The notes below the pieces were generated by a model, which did not search any database, was not told where the DNA came from, and saw only the letters and a list, made by a program, of their open reading frames with translations. Position numbers and translations under genes: made by a program. Shown here one piece after another: positions 1 through 8,253 of a stretch of DNA of 61,795 nt (position 1 is its first letter; every line of letters begins with the position of its first letter). The stretch is from positions 1 to 61,795 of IMG/VR virus record IMGVR_UViG_3300031825_000009; one strand, 5' to 3'. This DNA comes from a virus.

Positions 1-2330
1 GTGATCTCGGCCTCAGTGTTCGCGGTGTGGATCGGGACCGTGAAGGTTCCGCTGCGCAGCCTCGATCTGGTCTGGGCCAGCGGGTCCCAACGATCCTCTG
101 CGACGCACTTGAAGTACCTCGGAGCCCGCTTCCCGCAGCGCACGGCGACGGTGAAGTCGGAACTCTCGGCGTACTCGAAGCTGATCCGAAGGAGCTGCGT
201 CTTGCCGGCCGTGACGGCTGTCGAGCCTTGGCCGGCATCCCGCTGCTTCCTGGGCCAGATCGTCGAGAGCCGGTAGGTCGAGGGGATGCGCTCTCCGATC
301 CAGAGCGGGGTGCTGTTCCAGTTGCCTTTGAACTGGATGGTGTAGCCGTTGACCGCGATCGGCTTGATCACGTCGCCGGCCTGGGTGACGCCGACGTAGT
401 CCGTGATCGGGGCGCCGTTCCGCATCCGACCGGCGAGGTAGGGCAGGCGGACGTTCGTGCGGACCAGCTTGGTGCCTGCTCCGAGGACGGTTCGCGGGAG
501 GTCGGACGACTTCACGCGGCGGTCCAGGTGCAGCGCCCCGGCGACGCCTGCGGTCCACTCGTCGCGAAAGGCCGGTTCGAGCGGGAGGGTCTCCAGGTAC
601 AGGCCGTCTCCGGCCCTGTTCACCGTGAGGTAGAGGTCATCGTCGATCGCCACAATCGAGAGAATGTTGGCGTCGGACCCGAAGTCCCACTCGGACCAAG
701 CTGACTGGATGCGCTGGCGCTCCGCCGTCAGGTGCTTGTAGACGTAGAGCTTCGAGGGAGCCCGCGACGAGAGGGCGAACAGGAGGCCGAAGTTCGGGAC
801 CGCGATCAGCCGCCGAAGGGGGCTCGGAATGTAGCGGGGGACGTGCTCGGTGATCGGGTCGCCGAAGGCCGTGTTGGTGTCCTTGTCGACCTGATATTCG
901 AGAATGTTCGTCCACCGCCCCGCCGAGGTCGGCAGGTACATGACGCTCCCCGATACGGCCGGCCGTACCGACGTCTGGATGGTGTAGCCGCTGATCGGCT
1001 TGATGCTCACCGTCTTGGCCGTCAGGAGGTCCCCGCCGGAAAGGCGGAGCTGGTTCTGGGCCGAGGTGAGGATCAGGTCGCCGTTGAGGGGCACGACGTG
1101 CTCAAGGAGCGTGACTTGCGTGTGCGTCGCGGTCACGTCGATCGGGTCCTCGTCGACCAGGGTGACGACGGTGGTCCTCCAGAAGTCGAAGAACTCGCCG
1201 GCCCGGCTCATGACGACACCCTCGTCGGATGCCAGCCCGAGCCGGTTCGCCTCGAAGAACACGTCGCTGATCCGCCGGCCGATGAAGCTCGGGGGCGGGT
1301 TGAGGTCCTCGTCCCCGACCTTGCGGGAAACCCACGATGCGGCCTTGAACAGGAAGGTGCCGTCGGCCTGCCGGACGAGCACATGGGGCATCGTGGCCGG
1401 GTCGATGGTGTTCTTGAGCCCGCCCTTGCGGGTCTCGTTCCAGACGCCATTGCCCTGGATGCCGTCGCCATCGAACCGGACGTAGTAGTTGTCGAAGCCG
1501 TTGTCCGTGTCGCCGGCCACCTCGATCGTGAAGCCGTTCGGCCCCTGCACCGGGAGGTCGGAGAACTTCTGCACGACGTCCTTGCAGCCCACCATTGCGG
1601 TGCCGTTGTAGCCGTCGTCCACGCGGAGCTTGAAGTCCCCGCTGTCCACCCGCCGGAGCCAGATCGTCTCGCCACCGACCAGCCCGCAGCGCCAGCGGCC
1701 GCCGTTGTACCCGGCCTTGCGGAGCTGCTCGTAGAGCTGTCGGGCGATGTAGGCCGTGTCGATTTTGCGGGCGTCGGCCGCCTTGTCCCCGTCCGGCGTT
1801 TCGAAGGACGCAACCTTGTTGCCGTTCACGTACACCCGGTAGGTGCGGCCGTAGTTGCCGGCCTTCACCGAGATGAGGGCCTCAGCCGGGCGAGCCGCCG
1901 TCACCGTCGGGTGCATCGCCGCCTTGACCTGCGTGTTGAGGACGAAGGTGTAGTCGGCCACCGTCACGGCGCGGAGCTTATCGATCGGCGACGCAGCCCC
2001 CAGGCGGAGGTAGCGGGCCGCCGCGGCGTTCTCGAACTTCACCACCTTCTTCGTCCCGTCGAGGCTGTAGACCCGGAGGTCTGCATTCGCGCCGAACACC
2101 ACGACATATCGCTCGCTGGTGTCCCGGTTGATCTCGTGGACGAAGGCGTTCTGCCCGAGGGCGGCGCCGAGCCGCGCGACGTGGATCGTCGGCGGGCGCT
2201 TGCGGAGCCCGTCCGAGGAGGTGGAGTACCAGTTGACCTGGGCGTCGGCCTGCGTCGGCAGGCGAAGCTCCTGGGGCTGCTGGCTGATCCCGTTGACGAA
2301 GTGCGGGATGGTCCCGCTGACCATCGGCAT
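1..2330 (-). CDS. Tail tubular protein B (T7 gp12-like nozzle), 3' part cut by window edge
   Basis: This is the T7 gp12 family protein that forms the tail nozzle below the portal and gp11 ring. About 776 residues are present and the frame runs off the left edge without a stop. The start MPMVSGTIPHFVNGISQQP matches the family hallmark, a short N-terminus followed by G-G/N-ISQQP, and is followed by a conserved region ending in LRKRPP. The ATG at 2328-2330 overlaps the TGA of the upstream tail tubular A gene (ATGA), which supports both the start and translational coupling. In T7 the next genes are internal core proteins and the tail fibre, which should lie to the left of this window. Assignment rests on the N-terminal signature and on gene order. 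Confidence 0.93.
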   Translation of the reverse strand, partial: MPMVSGTIPHFVNGISQQPQELRLPTQADAQVNWYSTSSDGLRKRPPTIHVARLGAALGQNAFVHEINRDTSERYVVVFGANADLRVYSLDGTKKVVKFENAAAARYLRLGAASPIDKLRAVTVADYTFVLNTQVKAAMHPTVTAARPAEALISVKAGNYGRTYRVYVNGNKVASFETPDGDKAADARKIDTAYIARQLYEQLRKAGYNGGRWRCGLVGGETIWLRRVDSGDFKLRVDDGYNGTAMVGCKDVVQKFSDLPVQGPNGFTIEVAGDTDNGFDNYYVRFDGDGIQGNGVWNETRKGGLKNTIDPATMPHVLVRQADGTFLFKAASWVSRKVGDEDLNPPPSFIGRRISDVFFEANRLGLASDEGVVMSRAGEFFDFWRTTVVTLVDEDPIDVTATHTQVTLLEHVVPLNGDLILTSAQNQLRLSGGDLLTAKTVSIKPISGYTIQTSVRPAVSGSVMYLPTSAGRWTNILEYQVDKDTNTAFGDPITEHVPRYIPSPLRRLIAVPNFGLLFALSSRAPSKLYVYKHLTAERQRIQSAWSEWDFGSDANILSIVAIDDDLYLTVNRAGDGLYLETLPLEPAFRDEWTAGVAGALHLDRRVKSSDLPRTVLGAGTKLVRTNVRLPYLAGRMRNGAPITDYVGVTQAGDVIKPIAVNGYTIQFKGNWNSTPLWIGERIPSTYRLSTIWPRKQRDAGQGSTAVTAGKTQLLRISFEYAESSDFTVAVRCGKRAPRYFKCVAEDRWDPLAQTRSRLRSGTFTVPIHTANTEAEI

Positions 2331-3388
2331 CAGACGACCAGCCGGCCCCACGGGCGGACCACGACGCCACTGTAGCCGTCGAGGAGGGACACGCCGCTCT
2401 GGGCGATGCGCTCCAGGTCGTAGCGCTTCAGGCGATCTCGGGCCTCTCTGAGCCGCTTCTCGGCGACCGCAAGGGATGCCTGGGAGCCCCCGGTGGAGGC
2501 GGCCAGCGCCAGCGAGGCGGAGGCTACGGCAGCATCCTGGGCGGCCCTCGGCAGCTCGCCCCAGACGAGGCTCCAGACGGCCTTCACCGTGATGGCCTTC
2601 TCGAACACAAAGGAGCCGGTGGTCGTGTTGATCAGCCGGCGCTCGGTGCCCACGAGCCGCACGGCCACGGGTGCCAGGAGCGGATCGGTGCAGTCGACAT
2701 GGAGGACGCCGCTCGGGAGGACGATGTGGCCGGCCTCGTTGGGCGTGAGCACGAGGCCCTTGGTGGTGTTGAAGAACCACCCCTCGGCGAGGATGCTCTC
2801 GACCTCCGGGACGAGGAGGCGCTGGCTGCGCCGCGGGAGCGGGCCTAGGCGGTCCTCGAATGCCTTCTCGATCTCCTCGCGCTCCAGCCGCAGGCGGGCG
2901 TAGCGGAGGCGCCGGTCAGCCGCTTCGAGGAGCTTCTCCTCGGCCGCCGACGACAGGATGATGTCCAAGATGGCCTGGGCGACCGCCACGTCCTGCACGA
3001 TGCGGGGCATCTCGTCCCACGCCAGCAGCCACGTCACCTGGACGGTGATCGGGCTGGTGAACGCCAGCGAATGCGTGTCCGATCGGAAGAGGGTGCGGAC
3101 GCCCGCGTACCTGCGCTCGGAGACCGTCAGATCCGGCGGGTTAGTGACCGCGACCTGGATGGCCTTGTTCGGCACCAGGATGCGGCCGTTGGGCTGCGGG
3201 GCCAGGGTAAGCCCGCTGGTGGTGTTGAAGTACCAGCCCTCGGCCATGAGGCTTTCGGCGCTGGTCGTCAGGAGGAGTTGAGCCCGCTCAGCCAGGGGAC
3301 CACCCTGGGCGACGGACGCTACCGCCTCTTCCTGGAGGCCGGCCAGCACAAGGTTGACGGCCTCAAGCATCGTGAGTTGTTCGGCCAT
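2330..3388 (-). CDS. Tail tubular protein A (T7 gp11-like gatekeeper) with internal duplication
   Basis: This belongs to the T7 gp11 family, which forms a ring under the portal and gates the DNA channel. The family is usually about 200 residues; this protein has 352. The extra length is a second copy of the same fold. AEGWYFNTT at residues 49-57 recurs as AEGWFFNTT at 201-209, SPITVQVTWLLAWDEMPRIVQD near 112-133 recurs as KAITVKAVWSLVWGELPRAAQD near 264-285, and an AERR/AEKR-type helix follows each. The offset is about 152 residues. The ATG has GGAGG three bases upstream. A terminator separates it from the capsid gene. Homology and position are clear; the structural effect of the duplication is inference. 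Confidence 0.92.
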   Translation of the reverse strand: MAEQLTMLEAVNLVLAGLQEEAVASVAQGGPLAERAQLLLTTSAESLMAEGWYFNTTSGLTLAPQPNGRILVPNKAIQVAVTNPPDLTVSERRYAGVRTLFRSDTHSLAFTSPITVQVTWLLAWDEMPRIVQDVAVAQAILDIILSSAAEEKLLEAADRRLRYARLRLEREEIEKAFEDRLGPLPRRSQRLLVPEVESILAEGWFFNTTKGLVLTPNEAGHIVLPSGVLHVDCTDPLLAPVAVRLVGTERRLINTTTGSFVFEKAITVKAVWSLVWGELPRAAQDAAVASASLALAASTGGSQASLAVAEKRLREARDRLKRYDLERIAQSGVSLLDGYSGVVVRPWGRLVV

Positions 3389-3400
3389 TGGCCTCCGAAG

Positions 3401-3434
3401 AAAAAACAGCCGGAGCCCCCGAAGGAGCCCCGGC
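3401..3434 (-). terminator. Rho-independent terminator after the capsid gene (T-phi-like)
   Basis: Read on the minus strand, GCCGGGGCTCC-TTCG-GGGGCTCCGGC forms an 11-bp stem with two G-U pairs closed by a UUCG tetraloop, followed after two bases by TTTTTT. It lies between the major capsid gene and tail tubular A. T7 places its main terminator T-phi in the same position. Confidence 0.88.
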
Positions 3435-3477
3435 CGAAGTTGGTGGAGACGTAGAAGAGAGTTAGGCCGCCCCTAGA

Positions 3478-4413
3478 TCAGGGGGCCGTGGCCGCGCGAA
3501 GCTCGACGGCCGCCTTCGGCTGAAGGATGCCGTGGCCCATCGCGTACTTGGCCACCATCAGGGTGCCCTGGTGGCGGACGCTGTACTCGCTCTCCATCGC
3601 GAGGTCGAGGAGCTTCACGGTGCCCACCGCGGTCTTGTTCATGACGAGGCCGACGGTGTTCGTGAAGTCGCCCTGGTAGGCGGTCGGGCCGGCGTTGACG
3701 TTGGTCGACGGCAGGTTGTTCGTCTTGACGACGGTCAGGCCCGCGACGGCCTCGAACTTGCCGGTCGAGTACGCACCCGAGCCGCCCCAATCCTTGTTCA
3801 GGATCTTGGTGTTCTGGGCGGCGAGGTAATACTGCGCCGGGCGGAGGAACACGTAGCGCTCGCCGTCCGGGACGTTCTTCTCGTCGAGCGTCTGCTGCGC
3901 CGAGAACATGCCCGCGGCCAGCTTGTCGCTGTCCGTGTCGAAGTCCGCGTTGTAGAGGATCGAGCCGCCGGCATCGCCGGCGATGGTCGCCGAAGCGCGG
4001 GCGGCGAGAACGCCGACCTGGGCCACGTTCTTGTCGAACGCCTGCGCGAGGGCGTCGCCGAGCTGGCGGGAATACTCGCCGCGAACGTCGTAGTGGTTCA
4101 TCGCCTCGTCGATGTTCGGGATAGCGACGTTCGCGATCAGGAGGTCATCGATCGTGATCACCCGCTCGGAGTGGGCGATCGAGGCGCCGGCGATCTCGGC
4201 GCCCGGCGTGTGGTAGGACGCGGTCGTCTTGCCGGTGGCCGGGAACTGCGCCGACTTTCCGTTCTCGATCATGCGGACGGTATGCTTGTCGAGGAAGACA
4301 GTCGCGGCATTGAACGACACGATGACCTCTCCGCCGAACTGCTTGAGGAAGAGGGCCTTCTTGTCGACGCCGCCGTTGTCGGCGCCGAGACGGGAGACAG
4401 TGAGGTTGCTCAC
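3478..4413 (-). CDS. Major capsid protein (T7 gp10-like)
   Basis: This is the HK97-fold major capsid protein of T7-like phages, 311 residues from the chosen GTG. KKALFLKQFGGEV near residue 17 matches the T7 segment DKLALFLKVFGGEV. GKSAQFP, VITIDDLLIANV and DEAMNHYDVRGEYSRQLG are also family signatures. The frame stays open upstream to a TTG at 4482, but the GTG at 4413 (MSNLTVSRLGADNGG) gives the family's usual spacing of about 18 residues before the conserved block, so it was preferred. The Shine-Dalgarno sequence is weak at both. A 176-bp non-coding gap upstream (4414-4589) is where a phage late promoter would be expected. It holds a GATC-containing imperfect hairpin near 4560-4590, but I could not recognise a promoter. 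Confidence 0.94.
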   Translation of the reverse strand: MSNLTVSRLGADNGGVDKKALFLKQFGGEVIVSFNAATVFLDKHTVRMIENGKSAQFPATGKTTASYHTPGAEIAGASIAHSERVITIDDLLIANVAIPNIDEAMNHYDVRGEYSRQLGDALAQAFDKNVAQVGVLAARASATIAGDAGGSILYNADFDTDSDKLAAGMFSAQQTLDEKNVPDGERYVFLRPAQYYLAAQNTKILNKDWGGSGAYSTGKFEAVAGLTVVKTNNLPSTNVNAGPTAYQGDFTNTVGLVMNKTAVGTVKLLDLAMESEYSVRHQGTLMVAKYAMGHGILQPKAAVELRAATAP

Positions 4414-4589
4414 GTAGTGTGGTTTCCAGTGTGCGGGGTTGAGGGGGAACGTGTCCGCCTCGGTCCGTCCGCTGGAACGCAAGGATTGTCCTTCGCTTCG
4501 CCCCCTCGGGGACTTGGCGTCGGGTCGCTCGGTTCTGTCGGTAGGTCCGGGGAACCGTAGTCGCCGATCAGAAGATCAGCGCGACTTGC

Positions 4590-4835
4590 TCAGACGGTTC
4601 CGGGGATGCTCACTGGAATGAGGGCCGGGGCGTACCTTTCGGCAGAGGCCCCGGCCATGTCGTGTATGGGCGTAGCTACCCCTCTCGGGATAAACGGTCG
4701 CCAAGGAGAAGTGGGCGCCGCGAGTGTGCCGAACGGCAGGGAAACCCCGCCGTCCGCGTCATCCTCGTCCGACAGGGGGATGGGTTCGCCTCCCCACATG
4801 CCGTCCCAAGGATCGTCGTTCGGGTCCTCGATCAC
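4590..4835 (-). CDS. Hypothetical protein, 81 aa
   Basis: A small acidic, proline-rich protein (MIEDPNDDPWDGMWGGEPIP at the start) that I do not recognise. The GTG start at 4833-4835 overlaps the TGA of the holin-like gene (GTGA), so it is probably coupled to the lysis genes. Near its 3' end the sequence forms an 8-bp inverted repeat, GCCGGGGC/GCCCCGGC at 4623-4654, without a U-tract. This could be an RNA-processing or folding element just upstream of the capsid gene leader. No transmembrane segment or known motif is visible. Confidence 0.6.
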   Translation of the reverse strand: MIEDPNDDPWDGMWGGEPIPLSDEDDADGGVSLPFGTLAAPTSPWRPFIPRGVATPIHDMAGASAERYAPALIPVSIPGTV

Positions 4836-5035
4836 GCCGGCTTGGCGGGACCCTTGTCGTCCGGCCAGAAGACCTGGATGGCGCCGGCTACGGCGACCGC
4901 GAGGGCCACGAGCGCCTCCATCTGGTCCGGACCGATGGCAACGCCGAAGACGGCGGCCACGGCCACGAGGCCCTGCCACGTCGACCGCTCCTTGGCGCGG
5001 GAGGCGACGAAGCGGGCGAGCTTCTTGAAGTCCAC
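4832..5035 (-). CDS. Putative holin, 67 aa with two membrane segments
   Basis: Begins MDFKKLARFVASRAKERSTW, a basic N-terminus, followed by two hydrophobic stretches, QGLVAVAAVFGVAIG and ALVALAVAVAGAIQVFW, separated by a short PDQME turn, and ends in a charged lysine-rich tail. This is the layout of small phage holins. The GTG start is preceded by AAGGAG with good spacing. It lies directly downstream of the endolysin gene, which supports a lysis role. Holin assignment is by topology and context only. Confidence 0.7.
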   Translation of the reverse strand: MDFKKLARFVASRAKERSTWQGLVAVAAVFGVAIGPDQMEALVALAVAVAGAIQVFWPDDKGPAKPA

Positions 5036-5043
5036 GGTTCTCC

Positions 5044-5580
5044 TTACTTCTCGTTGGTCGAAATGGCCCCGGACGCGGCGAGGATCACCGGCCGAACATT
5101 CGCCGGCTGGGCGATGCGCCACTTCGGGCGGCGAACGGCGATGCACCGGCTCTTGGCGATGCGCGTGATGCACACCCTGTCGCTCTGGTTGCCCCCGAGG
5201 ACATGGTAGTAGCCGGCGCTGTCCTCGCCGACGTAGAGGCCGACGTGTCCACCGCCGTCCCGGACGAAGACCAAAATGTCGCCGAGGGAGGCGCGGTCGG
5301 CGGGCTGGCCGAACGTCGACCAGTTGCGAGCCCAGAGCGGGTCCTTGACCGGCTCCCAGGTGGCCCGCTTCGCGATGACTGCCGCGAACAGGCCACACCA
5401 CGGGATGCTGTCCGCGGAGTAGACGGACGAGAGGCCGACCTCCTTCGCCCAGGCCATGATGGTCGGGCTGTTGCCCGAGCCGGGAACCTCGACGGTCCCG
5501 TAGAGGGCGAGCGCCTCAAGAAGGATGCGCGGGCCGGGCTCCTTCGAGAGCCAAGCGTAGGCGGACGGGAGGGCCGCCAT
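5044..5580 (-). CDS. Endolysin, CHAP-type / TIGR02594-like peptidase
   Basis: A 178-residue protein starting MAALPSAYAWLSKEPGP. It has SIPWCGLFAAVIAKR carrying the candidate catalytic cysteine and GGGHVGLYVGED carrying the catalytic histidine, the two signatures of CHAP/NlpC-type cell-wall amidases of the TIGR02594 group. It lacks a signal peptide, consistent with export through a holin; the putative holin gene follows 8 bp downstream. The ATG at 5578-5580 overlaps the scaffold gene stop (ATGA). In T7 itself the lysozyme is gp3.5, upstream of gene 4. Here a different lysis enzyme sits between scaffold and capsid. Confidence 0.85.
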   Translation of the reverse strand: MAALPSAYAWLSKEPGPRILLEALALYGTVEVPGSGNSPTIMAWAKEVGLSSVYSADSIPWCGLFAAVIAKRATWEPVKDPLWARNWSTFGQPADRASLGDILVFVRDGGGHVGLYVGEDSAGYYHVLGGNQSDRVCITRIAKSRCIAVRRPKWRIAQPANVRPVILAASGAISTNEK

Positions 5581-6347
5581 CAGATGCGCGACCGCGAGAG
5601 CTTGTCGACCACGTCCTGCCGGAACGCCGGGTCGGTCTTGTACTTCGGGTTCGCGATGTCGGCGAGCCACTCGGCTTGCGAGCGGTAGACACCGCCGCCA
5701 CCGGCCCCGACGCGCGGGGTGTCGAGGTAGGCCGGCTCCTTGCCGTTGGCCGCCTCGTAGGCGACCTTGAGGGCACGGACCTGAGCCTGAAGCTCGGCCA
5801 TCGAGCCGGTCGCAGACGCCTTGTTGAAGGCCGCGATCTGCTCCTTCGAGTAGCCGGTGGCCGCCCAGGCGAGCATGGCCTTGGCCTGCTCCTCGCCCCC
5901 GACCTCGGCGTAGAGGTCAGCGACGATGCGCTCGCCCTCGGCCCGCTTCGAGCCGATGTAGTCGTCGACCAGGGCCTTCGGGATGCCGGCCGCTTCGAGC
6001 TTGGCATAGCTCGCCTCGGACAGGGCGCCAGCGGTCTGGACCTCAGTGGCGAGGGCGTCGTAGTCGATCCCCTTGGCCGCAAGATCGGCCTCGACCTTCT
6101 GGTCTCCGGGGACCTTCTCGGGCGGAGTGTCCGTGGCAGCCGGCGGCGTATCCTCGGCCGCGGGCGGCGGAGCCTCTTCCCGGCCGGCCGTGCCCTGCTT
6201 GCGCTCCAGCTCGGAGTACGCCTTGGCGAGGTCCTCGGGGCTCTTGAACTTCTCCGGGAGCCACGCCGGGCGGTCTGTGGCCGGCGGCGGCGGGGCGTCG
6301 GGGCCGGTCGGCTCCGGCACGAACTCGACGCGGGTGACCTCACCCAT
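5580..6347 (-). CDS. Capsid assembly scaffolding protein (T7 gp9-like)
   Basis: A 255-residue acidic, Ala/Pro-rich protein. RPAWLPEKFKSPEDLAKAYS near residue 27 is the family N-terminal signature, and the C-terminal block AYLDTPRVG followed by YRSQAEWLADIANPKYKTDP and QDVVDKLSRS is typical of T7-like scaffolds. The low-complexity APPPAAEDTPPAATDTPP region after the first block is also typical. It directs procapsid assembly and is lost at maturation in the family. The ATG overlaps the end of a possible small reading frame upstream. It lies between portal and capsid as in T7, but with lysis genes inserted after it. Confidence 0.93.
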   Translation of the reverse strand: MGEVTRVEFVPEPTGPDAPPPPATDRPAWLPEKFKSPEDLAKAYSELERKQGTAGREEAPPPAAEDTPPAATDTPPEKVPGDQKVEADLAAKGIDYDALATEVQTAGALSEASYAKLEAAGIPKALVDDYIGSKRAEGERIVADLYAEVGGEEQAKAMLAWAATGYSKEQIAAFNKASATGSMAELQAQVRALKVAYEAANGKEPAYLDTPRVGAGGGGVYRSQAEWLADIANPKYKTDPAFRQDVVDKLSRSRI

Positions 6348-6504
6348 AGGTGACCACCGCGATGCCGTTGGAGTGGACCTTGCGGGTGGCCTTGCGGCCG
6401 TCCTCGGTGGTGATCTCGGTCACGGCCAGGGCCGGTCCGGCCACCGGGGCCGTCGGGGTCTCGGCAGACGCCTCGGGGGCGTCCGCGGCAGGCTTACGCG
6501 CTAT
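6340..6504 (-). CDS. Possible small protein between portal and scaffold, AUA start
   Basis: A 54-codon frame bridges the portal stop and scaffold start, ending in a conserved-looking segment (VTEITTEDGRKATRKVHSNG). It contains no ATG or TTG, and the only GTG codons lie late. An ATA at 6502-6504 is preceded by GGAG at seven bases. Its TGA overlaps the scaffold ATG region. It may instead be non-coding, or start at GTG 6444 or 6423. Confidence 0.35.
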   Translation of the reverse strand: MARKPAADAPEASAETPTAPVAGPALAVTEITTEDGRKATRKVHSNGIAVVTYG

Positions 6505-8041
6505 TGCTCGTCTCCATTTGCTTCTGGGCCATTCCGCCCATTTGGTTGATGGCGTTCGGCCCGAGCTTCTCGGCGAGCTGCATGAGCATGGCCTGCTGCT
6601 GCTGGGCCTGGACTTCCTCCTTGGACAGGAGGAGGCCGTCGATCTCGATCCCGAGGGCGACCGCCCGCCGGGTCAGGTAGTCCTGCCAGTCGATGTACTG
6701 CGCGAGCTGCGGCGCGATCTGGACGGTGGCTGCGAGCGCGTCGAGGCGGTCGAGGTCCTGCCCGCGGCCGATCGCTTCGAGGCCCGTCACGACCGCCGGC
6801 TTGATCTCCGGCGGCAGCGGCGGAAGCTCGCCCTGCTTCTGGAGCTGGAACATGCGGCGGTTGATGAACGGGAGCTGGAGCTCGACGGACATGAGGGAGT
6901 AGATTCCTCCCATCGCGTCGTCCAGCTCGCGGGCCATGAAGCGGATCTCCTCCGCCGTCACCCGCTCGCCATTCCGCTGGATCGCGGTGTTGAGGAGGAA
7001 CGCGAAGGAGAGGCGCTGCTCCAGGGCCGCGACGCGCTCCAGGGTGACCCTGAAGTCCGCGTACTTCTCGACCTGGAACGCCTTGACGGCGTCGTGCTCG
7101 GCGACGACGAAGCCGCCGTTGACGCAGCCTGTGAGGTCGTCCGGTCGGACCGTGGCGCCGGGCTTGATCAGGTTGATGATGCGGGCCGCGATCTGGGCGG
7201 CATCATCGAGCGCCTTGGACTGCGTCTCCAGGGTCGCGAGATCGCCGATGTACTCCTCGACGAAGCCGCGGCCGTAGTCCTCGCCGTCGACCTTCATCCA
7301 GCGAACGGCGATCCACGGGGTCTTGTCGGTCGGGAAGGTGCCGATGGAGCCGGGGACGACGATGCCCTCGATCTCCTGGTGCGTCTTGTACCGCTTCTTC
7401 GGCCCTTCGAGCTGGACGTAGGTGTAGACGTCCACCGTGTCGACCTCGGGGGTCTTGGCGTCAGCGGGCTTCACAACGTCCACGGCGGCCCGAACCTTCT
7501 CGGGGAGCGTCTCTCGGGCGACCGCCTCCTTCACGACGATCTCCAGGACCGTGCCGTCCGGGGACCGCTTCACGACGTACTTGTCGAGGCGGAACACGCG
7601 GAGGCCGCCGGAGGGCGGAAGGTAGAGAAGGACGTTGCCGGAGACGGCCAGGAGGCGGAAGGCTTCGTAGAAGGAGACCCGCAGGGCCTCGGCGTCCATC
7701 GTCTGGATGACCTTGCGGACGATCTTGGCGAGCCCGCGATCGACCTCGGCCTTCATGCCCTGCTGCTTCGTCAGCTCCTCAAGGGTCATCTCGTCGATGG
7801 CCAGCTTGAAGAAGGGGACGTTGGGCGGGAACTGGCTGATCAGGAGCTTCGCGGCGATGTTGTTTAGGCCGCGAGCCCCGATGCTCTGGTACGGGCTCGG
7901 CAGGGCGGCCCCAGGCTGGAGGCCCTCCGGAGGGAACAGGGCCGGGATAGTGAGCGTTGCGCACTTCCGGGCCATGTCCAGGTAGGGCTGTCGTGTCGCC
8001 TGGAGCCGGGCATACCGAGCGGAGGCGATGCCCTCGCTCAA
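6494..8041 (-). CDS. Portal / head-tail connector (T7 gp8-like)
   Basis: A 515-residue connector protein of the T7 gp8 family, the dodecameric portal through which DNA is packaged. Typical signatures are the N-terminal RYARLQATRQPYLDMARKCA, the GEDYGRGFVEEYIGDLATLE block in the middle, RVTAEEIRFMARELDDAMGG, and a glutamine-rich C-terminus. The start is TTG at 8041, overlapping the TGA of the gp7.3-like gene (TTGA). This continues the 4-nt overlap pattern of the block. Length and gene order agree with T7. Confidence 0.95.
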   Translation of the reverse strand: MSEGIASARYARLQATRQPYLDMARKCATLTIPALFPPEGLQPGAALPSPYQSIGARGLNNIAAKLLISQFPPNVPFFKLAIDEMTLEELTKQQGMKAEVDRGLAKIVRKVIQTMDAEALRVSFYEAFRLLAVSGNVLLYLPPSGGLRVFRLDKYVVKRSPDGTVLEIVVKEAVARETLPEKVRAAVDVVKPADAKTPEVDTVDVYTYVQLEGPKKRYKTHQEIEGIVVPGSIGTFPTDKTPWIAVRWMKVDGEDYGRGFVEEYIGDLATLETQSKALDDAAQIAARIINLIKPGATVRPDDLTGCVNGGFVVAEHDAVKAFQVEKYADFRVTLERVAALEQRLSFAFLLNTAIQRNGERVTAEEIRFMARELDDAMGGIYSLMSVELQLPFINRRMFQLQKQGELPPLPPEIKPAVVTGLEAIGRGQDLDRLDALAATVQIAPQLAQYIDWQDYLTRRAVALGIEIDGLLLSKEEVQAQQQQAMLMQLAEKLGPNAINQMGGMAQKQMETSNSA

Positions 8042-8253
8042 GTCGGGATATTGAGCCCTGTACGACCCATGCCGCTGCCGGCGGCTAGGTCGATCTTGAG
8101 GGCGTTACGCCCGGACCGCTTGGTCGAGGTCACGCGCTTGGCGGCGGCGCTGTCGCCGGTGCCGAAGTTCGGCGGGGTGGCCGGATCGCTCGGCGGAGCC
8201 GGCGCTGGGGCCGGGGCTTCTGCCTGCTTGATGCTCGGCTTCGTGGGGCACAC
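8038..8253 (-). CDS. T7 gp7.3-like virion/tail assembly protein, 71 aa
   Basis: A small protein starting MCPTKPSIKQ, with a Pro/Ala-rich middle and a C-terminus SGRNALKID then MGRTGLNIPT. The basic stretch followed by a glycine-rich end resembles the C-terminus of T7 gp7.3, and the gene is immediately upstream of the portal as in T7. GTG start at 8251-8253 overlaps the preceding TAG by one base. Assigned by position and C-terminal similarity. Confidence 0.65.
   Translation of the reverse strand: MCPTKPSIKQAEAPAPAPAPPSDPATPPNFGTGDSAAAKRVTSTKRSGRNALKIDLAAGSGMGRTGLNIPT

Noticed and set aside
732-2375. Long plus-strand open frame (547 codons) over the tail tubular B region
   Set aside because: It is antisense to a clear gp12-like protein. 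It arises from GC-rich codon bias and has an Arg/Val/Glu composition without any motif.
4414-4589. T7-type phage promoter upstream of capsid and at other intergenic gaps
   Set aside because: I compared the gaps at 4414-4589, 16391-16476, 17875-17930, 18504-18594, 21734-21821 and 24384-24503. I found only short shared words, and no 18-23 bp repeated motif that could be called a promoter.
4623-4654. Perfect 8-bp inverted repeat GCCGGGGC/GCCCCGGC as a terminator
   Set aside because: No U-tract on either strand, and it lies inside a likely small gene. Kept only as a possible RNA structure.
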